A program made the translations under genes and the position numbers. DNA of 64,000 bases from Microbacterium sp. LCT-H2 (lineage in GTDB: Bacteria > Actinomycetota > Actinomycetes > Actinomycetales > Microbacteriaceae). The stretch covers positions 558,001 to 622,000 of the forward strand of contig NZ_MODW01000001.1 in the NCBI RefSeq assembly GCF_001866135.1, read 5' to 3'. Position 1 is the stretch's first letter, and every line of letters starts with the position of its first letter. This document shows, piece after piece, positions 1 to 7,800 of this stretch. Under the pieces are notes generated by a model, which saw nothing but the letters and a program-made list of their open reading frames with translations, was not told where the DNA came from and did no database searches.

Positions 1-2430
1 CCGCACCCGGGTCCGAAGACGCTGCCATCTGGTCCCCGTCTTCGCCAGATCCGCCCGCTCTGCATCCACGATCGCCCAGGCGGCCGTCGCGTCGTCGGAG
101 GTGGGCGGGTGCTCGGCGAAGACAGCGCGGTCGACCAGAGCAGCCAGCCGCTGTGCTGCCTCGCGACCGCTCGTCTGCGCGCGCTGCATCCTCGTGCCCT
201 GCGCGTCCATGGGCACGTCATGGTCGGCGTACACGTCGGCGAGCTCCTCCCAGGCTCCGGCCAGGCGCACCTCGGGGTCCGCGGCCGTGCGCCGTGCATG
301 CGCGCGCCGGCTCTTCGCGCCCACGAGCACGAGGAACGGCAGGACGAGCAGGAGCAGCGCGAGGAGCCCGAGACCCACTCCGCGGAGGATCGGCAGCAGG
401 AAGGCGAGGACCTCCGAGGCGGGCTCCTCCAGCGGGGGCGCATCGTTGTTCGCGTCGCTCTGCGCCTGCGGGGGATCCAGAGCCTCGGACCGCGGCTGCT
501 CCGGAACCGTGGGGTGCTCCGGGAGCTGCTCACCTTCGGTGATGGCGCTCGGCAGCATGGCATACTGCGGCGTCGCGTCGACGGGGATCCACTCGCCCCC
601 CGAGGCGCGCACCTCGACCCAGGCGCTCATGTTCGCGCCGGTGCACACGTCGGTGCACGCCGGGATCCCCGGGACCTCCTCGGCCGCCGCGAGTCGCGCC
701 CCCATCACCACGCGGGATTCCAGGCCCCACTGCTGCGCGAGGAGGGCCGCGGCCACGGAGAACTGCTCGTCGTCGCCGACCGCCGCCACCAGCAGCTCGG
801 GGTCGGCGTCGGGACCCGCCCGACGTTCCTGCTCGGTGAGCTCGGTGAACAGCTCCTCGATGCGGGCGGCGGAGTGACCGGCATAGCTGGGAGCGAACGC
901 GTACCCCTCGGACTCCTGGAGAGCCGCGATCCACCCCGTGGCAGCGGCGTCCTCGAGCAGCGCGTGGCTCAGGTAGCCCCGGGATCGGAGACGGTCCACC
1001 ACTTCGAGGTAGCCGGCACCGGTGCGCGGCTGCTCCTGCATCTCCGCCCACTCGACCAGCGCGGGGTATCGATCGGCATCGAGGGTCGACCGACCGCCCT
1101 GGACAGCGGTCAGCTGGTCCGGTTCACCGGGCGCATCGACCAGCACCGAGTAGCGATCACCGGGCACGAGGCCCTCCCCGCCGCCGGGCGCCTCCGCGAT
1201 CGTGATGGCGGTGTCACCGTCGTCGTCCACATGGAACCCGTCGGCGAGCGCGTCCGCACGCCCGCCGGAGAACGCAGGTGCCTCCGCGAGACCGGCGGGC
1301 GACGGAACCCAGATACCCCGGTAGGCCTCGCCGATCGTGATCTCCAGCGTCACCCGGCCGGAGCCAGGGAGCGCGGAGCGCGGCAGGCGGCTGAAGCGGT
1401 CGTCGGGGTCGATGTGGAAGTCCTCGCCGTCGTACGCGTCGAGGGTCACGAGGCGCAGGCGGTCCACGGGGCCGGGGTCGCCCTCCAGCTCGACCACCGG
1501 AGTGTCCAGCGTGTCGCCGGAGAACCAGGAGCGGTAGGAGCTGAGCGGACTCGGCTGCTCCTGCACCACGACCTGCGGTTCGATCTCGTCGCGCAGCACC
1601 GAGCGGTCGGACCAGCCGGCCGCCGCCGGGGCGATCGCGAAGCCGGCCCCCAGGGCGACGACCGCCAGCGCCCCGGCGAGCAGGTGCCGGCGAGCGGTGA
1701 GCCAGACGGGGGTCGCCCGCCGGGAGATGTTGGCCGCGGCCACGGTCCGCAGCGCGGCGGCGCGCTGGAGGCGCGTACGGCCGACGAGCCACACCAGGGA
1801 CACCACGAAGACCGCCACCCCGACCAGCCATTCCCGCGGTGCGGGAAGCTCGACGCCGGCCACGGAGACCGGGGAGGACGTGCCGCTCACACCGAAGGCG
1901 ACGCCGAAGACGCTCATGGCCACGACCACGGGGACCGCGGCCACCGCCCACTTGCCTCCGCTCCAGACGAAGAGCGTGGCGAGGAACGCCCCGAACAGCA
2001 TCACGACGAGGAAGGGGATGAGCACCGCCTGGTACTCCCCCAGCGGCGGGTTCAGCGTGAGCATCTGCTTCCAGCCCAGCACGACCCCGAGCACCGCATC
2101 CCGCACGCCGCCGAGGAACGCGGGAACAGAGGTGAGAGCGGACGGGATGGCGAGCGGCACCGCGACCACCAGGTACACCCCTACGGCGGCGAGCGCCCCG
2201 AGCAGAGTGCCCCAGCGCAGGACACGCGTGACGACGGCGACGGCCATGCCGAGGAGGCCGCCGATGATCCCCACCGCGAGGGCGCGGGACGACTCGTACA
2301 CCGGCCAGGCGGCTGCCGTGGCGAGGAGGACGCCGACCAGGACGTACCCCAGCGACCAGAGGGTGAGGGCCGAGGGCGGGGAGCCCCGTCGTGATCCAGC
2401 GCGTCCGCGCTTCGGCCCGGCCGCGCTCAT
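1..2430 (-). CDS. Transglutaminase-like membrane protein (TgpA-like), 3' end outside window
   Basis: The frame opens with an ATG whose ATGA overlaps the stop of the DUF58 gene and stays open to the window edge, so the C-terminus is missing. The first ~220 residues hold several hydrophobic helices. A large extracytoplasmic region follows, then another helix near residues 670-700 and a basic cytoplasmic tail. The transglutaminase-core pattern is recognisable around residues 550-620, but the usual catalytic Cys position reads GDDEQF (Asp about 554) and the usual His-Ala-Trp reads MSAWVEV (Ser602). Only the Asp of VDATP (D618) remains. Proteins of this type sit beside MoxR and DUF58 genes in many bacteria. 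I infer a non-catalytic binding or assembly role. Family assignment is firm; function is not. Confidence 0.85.
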   Translation of the reverse strand, partial: MSAAGPKRGRAGSRRGSPPSALTLWSLGYVLVGVLLATAAAWPVYESSRALAVGIIGGLLGMAVAVVTRVLRWGTLLGALAAVGVYLVVAVPLAIPSALTSVPAFLGGVRDAVLGVVLGWKQMLTLNPPLGEYQAVLIPFLVVMLFGAFLATLFVWSGGKWAVAAVPVVVAMSVFGVAFGVSGTSSPVSVAGVELPAPREWLVGVAVFVVSLVWLVGRTRLQRAAALRTVAAANISRRATPVWLTARRHLLAGALAVVALGAGFAIAPAAAGWSDRSVLRDEIEPQVVVQEQPSPLSSYRSWFSGDTLDTPVVELEGDPGPVDRLRLVTLDAYDGEDFHIDPDDRFSRLPRSALPGSGRVTLEITIGEAYRGIWVPSPAGLAEAPAFSGGRADALADGFHVDDDGDTAITIAEAPGGGEGLVPGDRYSVLVDAPGEPDQLTAVQGGRSTLDADRYPALVEWAEMQEQPRTGAGYLEVVDRLRSRGYLSHALLEDAAATGWIAALQESEGYAFAPSYAGHSAARIEELFTELTEQERRAGPDADPELLVAAVGDDEQFSVAAALLAQQWGLESRVVMGARLAAAEEVPGIPACTDVCTGANMSAWVEVRASGGEWIPVDATPQYAMLPSAITEGEQLPEHPTVPEQPRSEALDPPQAQSDANNDAPPLEEPASEVLAFLLPILRGVGLGLLALLLLVLPFLVLVGAKSRRAHARRTAADPEVRLAGAWEELADVYADHDVPMDAQGTRMQRAQTSGREAAQRLAALVDRAVFAEHPPTSDDATAAWAIVDAERADLAKTGTRWQRLRTRVR

Positions 2431-3797
2431 CGCAGCGCTCCGCGGGCGAGCATCTGGGGGAGGTCGCCGAGCGCACCGAGGGTCATCACCGCGAGCTCCC
2501 TGGCCGTCCGCATCGTCGGCTGCGCGCCGAGCTCGCTGCGCACCGCGACGGCCTCCACGGCTGCCGGGAGCTTCACCGCCGCGTGGCGCAGACGCTCGAT
2601 CGGCAGGAGGGAGCCGGTGAGCAGGAATCCGATGGAGAGGTCGGGGTACGACTGCGCCGTGAGAGCGGTGACGGCCTCGAGCCTCATCACCCGCGCCGTC
2701 TGATCGATCGTGGAGGTCGCGTCGAGGAGCGCCTTGGGAGTCACCGTCGGCAGCGTGCGGATCGACAGCACCTCCGCACGGCCGTGCTCCGGGATCTCGT
2801 TGCTCACGGAGAACAGCACGTCCCTGCCGTCCCGTACGCCCTGCAGCGCCAGCGAGGCGGCGGCGCTGACCGTGTTCTCGAACTCGTCGTCGCTCGCATA
2901 GGACTCGGGGTCGAGGTCGAGGATGACGGCGATGCGCGCGTGCCGGGACTCCTCGTACTGCCGCACCATGAGGGTGCCCGTCTTCGCCGTCGACTTCCAG
3001 TGGATGTGGCGCGGCGAGTCGCCGACGACGTATTCCCGCACGGCATGGAAGGAGAGGTCGGCGTCCACCAGGGTGGTGCTCGGCGTGCCCTCCAGATCGC
3101 GGATCAGCCCCGCGCTGGTGCTGGGGAGCCGCACGGTCACCGGGTGCACATGGATGCGCTGCACGTCCGGCCAGCGCAGTTCTCGGCGGAGGATCCCGAT
3201 CGGGTCGCCGCGGGTGATGGTCATGGGGCCGACGTCGATGACGCCGCGGCGATGCGCGGCAATCGTCAGCTCTTCGCGGTGGTGAGCGCCCGGCCGCAGC
3301 AGCGGCACGTGCGCCTCGACGAGTCCCTCGCCCACCGGCACGTCCACCACGCCGGGGAGCGAGAGGCGCTCGCCGTTGTTGCGGACGTCGAGCGTCGCAC
3401 CGATCTCGGCTCCCGCGACGACGCGGTCGCGATCGAGCACGAGATCGATCCGGTAGTCATGGGCGCCGAGGATGAACGGCACGCAGGCCACCAGCAGCAC
3501 GAGCGCGATCGTGGCGACCGCCCAGGCCTCCACCCAGCCGAACAGCAGCCCGGCGAGCACGCCGAGCACCACGGCCACGGCGACGAGCATGCCCGCCGTG
3601 GTGACCGTCTCACGGACCCAGCCGACCGTGGCGCTGGTCGCCCGCCCCACGGCGCGGACCGCCCGACGCGCGCCGAAGACCGCGCCGCGCACGGGACCAC
3701 GGCGCGTGCGGTCGTAGCGCGTGACGGTGGACGTCCGCGTCGACGTGCTCGTGCCGGCGGTCGTCCGCGTCAGGCGGGATTCGGTGCTGAAGGTCAC
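2427..3797 (-). CDS. DUF58 domain-containing membrane protein
   Basis: This 456-residue protein starts at a GTG that overlaps the moxR stop codon (GTGA). Longer readings of the frame run into Arg-rich nonsense inside moxR. Two adjacent hydrophobic helices lie near residues 65-110, followed by a beta-rich section and the DUF58 core around residues 240-275, where REYVVGDSPRHIHWKSTAK gives the family's arrangement of Gly-Asp, Arg and Trp-Lys. DUF58 proteins carry a vWA-like fold and work as partners of MoxR-type AAA+ ATPases. Its position between moxR and the transglutaminase-like gene, with overlaps at both ends, supports one functional unit. The exact role is unknown. Confidence 0.9.
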   Translation of the reverse strand: MTFSTESRLTRTTAGTSTSTRTSTVTRYDRTRRGPVRGAVFGARRAVRAVGRATSATVGWVRETVTTAGMLVAVAVVLGVLAGLLFGWVEAWAVATIALVLLVACVPFILGAHDYRIDLVLDRDRVVAGAEIGATLDVRNNGERLSLPGVVDVPVGEGLVEAHVPLLRPGAHHREELTIAAHRRGVIDVGPMTITRGDPIGILRRELRWPDVQRIHVHPVTVRLPSTSAGLIRDLEGTPSTTLVDADLSFHAVREYVVGDSPRHIHWKSTAKTGTLMVRQYEESRHARIAVILDLDPESYASDDEFENTVSAAASLALQGVRDGRDVLFSVSNEIPEHGRAEVLSIRTLPTVTPKALLDATSTIDQTARVMRLEAVTALTAQSYPDLSIGFLLTGSLLPIERLRHAAVKLPAAVEAVAVRSELGAQPTMRTARELAVMTLGALGDLPQMLARGALR

Positions 3798-4783
3798 GCA
3801 GTGCCGTTCTCGCGCGGCGGTTCGACGTCGAGGAGGATCTGTCCGACCACGGCCACCGCCGTCACCCCGTCGAACTCGGCCTCCGGTTCGAGCACGAGGC
3901 GGTGCGCGAGGGCGACGACGGCGAGCTCGCGCACGTCGTCGGGCGTCACGAACGTGCGTCCGTTCTTCGCTGCCCACGTCATCACCAGGCGCGACAGCGC
4001 CAGGGCACCGCGCACACTGGCCCCGAGACGGACCTCGGACGCCCGTCGCGTGGCGTCGACGATGCGCATGATGTAGTCCGACACCAGCGGGTTCACGTAG
4101 ACCCCGCGCGACATCTCCGCCATCGTCAGGATCGTGTCGGTGTCGACGATGCCGTCGAGCACCGTCTTCGGCCGGCCGGCGCCCTGCAGGATGCGCATCG
4201 TCGCGGCCTCGTCGGGGTAGCCGATCGAGGTCTTGATCATGAAGCGGTCGAGCTGCGCCTCCGGGAGCCGGTAGGTGCCGCCCTGCTCGATGGGGTTCTG
4301 CGTCGCCATCACGAGGAACGGCGAGCCGACGGACCGGGTGACGCCGTCGACCGTGACCGTGCCCTCCTCCATGACCTCCAGCAGCGCGGACTGGGTCTTC
4401 GGGCTCGCCCGGTTGATCTCGTCGGCGAGCACGATGTTCGCGAAGACGGGCCCCGCGTGGAACTCGAACGTGCCCTCCTTCTGGTCGTAGACCGTGATGC
4501 CGGTCACATCTCCCGGAAGGAGGTCGGGCGTGAACTGGATGCGGCTGCTGGTCCCGTTGACCGTCTGGGCGACGGCGCGGGCGAGCGCCGTCTTGCCGGT
4601 TCCCGGGTAGTCCTCCAGGAGGACGTGGCCTCCGCTGACGGCGGTGGCGAGCACGAGCTCGACCACGTGGCGCTTGCCGAGGATCGCCTGCTCGATGTTG
4701 CCGGTCAGGATCGAGAACGTCTCGGCGAACCAGGAGGCCTGCTCGGGAGCGATGGTGACAGGGGCTGCTGCGGTGGCTGGCAT
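3794..4783 (-). CDS. moxR: MoxR-family AAA+ ATPase
   Basis: This 329-residue protein has a Walker A motif (EDYPGTGKT, residues ~58-66), a Walker B motif (VLADEINRA, ~118-126), a sensor segment (MATQNPIEQGGTY) and the C-terminal helical lid of the MoxR branch. Members act as chaperone-like ATPases on vWA-domain partners; here the partner is almost certainly the overlapping DUF58 protein. It is the usual length for the family. The upstream giant surface-protein gene ends 34 bp before its ATG, so it probably belongs to the same transcript as the kinase. Confidence 0.95.
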   Translation of the reverse strand: MPATAAAPVTIAPEQASWFAETFSILTGNIEQAILGKRHVVELVLATAVSGGHVLLEDYPGTGKTALARAVAQTVNGTSSRIQFTPDLLPGDVTGITVYDQKEGTFEFHAGPVFANIVLADEINRASPKTQSALLEVMEEGTVTVDGVTRSVGSPFLVMATQNPIEQGGTYRLPEAQLDRFMIKTSIGYPDEAATMRILQGAGRPKTVLDGIVDTDTILTMAEMSRGVYVNPLVSDYIMRIVDATRRASEVRLGASVRGALALSRLVMTWAAKNGRTFVTPDDVRELAVVALAHRLVLEPEAEFDGVTAVAVVGQILLDVEPPRENGTA

Positions 4784-4817
4784 AGGGAAAGAGTATTCGT
4801 GTCGGTGTGCGCGGCGG

Positions 4818-7800
4818 TCAGGGGCACAGGCCCGTGATGCGATGCGTGATCGGGGTCAGGGTGGCGAAGGCTCCGGTCCACGTGATCTTCGCGTCGAAGG
4901 TCCCGGGGGTGTCGACCAGAGGCGTCACCTCGAGGATGTACGAGCCGCGTGCCGCGGCGGACACCGTCACGACATCGCCCTCGACGACGGGCATGCAGGG
5001 CTGGAACACCGCGTTGACGACGGTCGGCGCAGTCGTCGCGGTGATGTTCACCTCGCCGGAGCAGGAATTGCTCTGGGTGGCATGGCAGGCGCGGGCACGG
5101 ACCTGCCCCGGGGACGAGTCCGGGGTGAGCGCGAAGTCGCCGACCCACTGTCCGTACATGTAGTACTGCGGGACGAAGCCGTTCTCGACATCGATGCGCG
5201 GCGCCGAGGCCAGGCCGTAGTCGTAGCGGTTCCCGTCGCGCCGGGGGTCCTTCGCGACCGTGTAGGTGGTGTCGCCGCCGGGGCCGTCGACGAACGTGAA
5301 CGTGAAGACCGTCGTGGTGGACGACTCGGCCACGCCGTAGCCGTTCGACGCGCACGCCTTGACGTAGTACAGCTGGTACGGCCGCAGCCCCTGCAGAGAG
5401 GGGGACTCGGACCGGATCTCGCCGCCGGAGACCGACAGCGTGCCATCTCCGTTCGCCGTGCAGCTGACGTTGCCCGATCGCCACGCGACATAGGTGACCT
5501 GGACGCCCCTGGTGCTGCCGTTCGCCTGTGCCGCGATGCCGGAGACATTCACCGCCGTGTTCGAGACGGCCGACGCCTGCGTCGTCGCCGGGTCGAAGTA
5601 CACGGAGCCGGCGACGGTCACGGACGTGCGGAACCCGCCGCCTTCGTTCCCGCCGCCGGTCGGCGGCTGGAACTGGCTGATCGGGACGATCGTGAGGGTC
5701 TGCGCTCCCGGCGACAGCGCGATGTCTGCGGTGGTGGTCGCCCCCGTGCGGTTGATGACCTCGCCCGTCTCCTCGATCCGGAACGAGACGGCGTCGTCGG
5801 CGGCGTCGATCGATAGCCGCACCGCCCCGCGCCCGCGGTCGGAGACTCCCGGTCGATACTCCGGCGTGGCCGTCGCGTTCGCCACGACCGGGGCGGCATA
5901 GGCCCAGCTCGTGTGCGGGGAGGTGGCGGCCGATGTGCCGACGGCGTTGACCGCTGCCGCCGTGAAGGTGTGCGGCGCACCGTTGGTCAGCCCGTTCACC
6001 GTGCAGCGGTACACGGCACCGGCCGGACTGCAGGAGGCATTGGCCGCTGCCCCGTCCTGGAGGATGGTCACGCCCGACACCGCGGGGTGGGCGCGGCGCG
6101 CCTCGCCGAGCGGCACCTCCAGCACGACGGTCGAGCGGGTGAAGCCCACGGTGGTCACGCTCGCGGGCGCCTGCGGGAATCCCTGCAGGTCGAGCGTGAG
6201 GGTGCCCGTGCCGGTCCGCCCCTGCGCGTCGGCCACGACGAACGAGACCACGCACTGCCCGCCCGGCGCTTGCCCGCCACCGGGCCAGCTCGCGGTGATC
6301 GTCTTGGCACCCGCCGTCGAGAGCGAGGCGACGTCGCAGCGCGATCCCGCCCCGAGCGACATCAGTCGCAGCCCGGATCCCGGCTTGCCGGCGAAGGGAT
6401 CGTACTCGCCCGCCACATCGACGACGTCGATCGAGCAGCGGGCGCTGGTGACGACGCACTGCTTCGTGAAGGTCGCTCCCCGCGGAGCGTCCGGTGGGGC
6501 CGCGCCCACGACCAGACGCACGGAGGCTGAGGGCTGCCCATACTGCGGCACCGTCACGCTGACGTTCTCGGTGTTGCCCGGTCGCGCGTCGGCACGCGCC
6601 TCGATCGTCAGCTTCGCCCCGCTCTGCGTGACCACGAACGCCGAACCCGAGTAGACGATCCGGTACTCGAGGGAGCCTGCGTTGCCCTCGCGCCCGCCTT
6701 CCCACGCGGCCATGTTGGCGTAGAGGTCGACGCTCTCCGTGGCTCCCGGCGCGATCGTGTGCGAGATCGAGGAGAGCAGCAGCTGCGGTTCGGACGGACG
6801 GATGCTGACCGGGACGTCGATGTAGGACCAGCGCTTCTGTCCGTCCAGACGCACCGGGATCAGACAGGTGTCCGACCACGGCGCCTCACGCCCGGCACGG
6901 TACTCCGCCGTGCGGGGGCCGTCGGCCGCGCACGAGGCCGCAGCCCGCTGCGCGGTGAACGCTCCGGAGCCGATCTCCACGGCATCCGACGACGGCAGAT
7001 CGAGGTAGTCCGGCACCGCGAAGCTGACGGCCGCGTCCTCGTCGACGACGACCGGCGTCGCGCCGGGGACGAGCTGGACCTGCATGTCGTCGAACGCCGG
7101 GATCCGCAGGAAGCCGAAGGCGGTCACGTCCCGTCCGCCGGCAGCGGTTCCGGTGAGCTGGAAGGGCACCAGTGCGCCCTCCTTCGGCGCGGGGCCGATG
7201 ATCCGGTTCCCCTTCACCGTGTACCCGGCCTGTTCGCCCCACAGGCTCAGACGGAGCGACGAGACGTCGCCGGACGGCCAGCGCACCCGGTCCGTGACGA
7301 CGTCGAGGCCACCGTCCACGAGGTCGTCCCGGTCGCGCGCCGTGAGCACCGTGTCCGTCACGACCGGCTGATCGGCGACCGTGCCCTCGGTCACGGTCAG
7401 CACGATGAGCCCCTGTGCCGTGCTCCCGGTCCGCGTCGACTTCACGGTGTAGAAGTAGGAGTTCGTCCCCGCCGTCTCCCCGGCGCGCAGCACGACGCGG
7501 CCGTCTTCCAGGGAGGTGTCGGAATCGATCAGTGCATTCAGCCGCTCGTACAGCGGGTTCCCCTTGACGGGAGGCGCGTTCGGGACGAGCGCGGTGATCT
7601 CGAGCTCGCTCTGCGCCGGGTCGAGGTCGTTCGACCGGGGGTCCAGCACGACCGGGGTGCGGGATCCCGCCTCGACCCGGACGTAGTCGCTGAACGTCAC
7701 CGGAGCGGCGTCCTCGACATCCGCGTCCAGGACGCCGATGCGGACGGCACCGCTGCCTTCCTCACCCTGCGGGTCGCGCACGGTGTACCGGAACGACACC

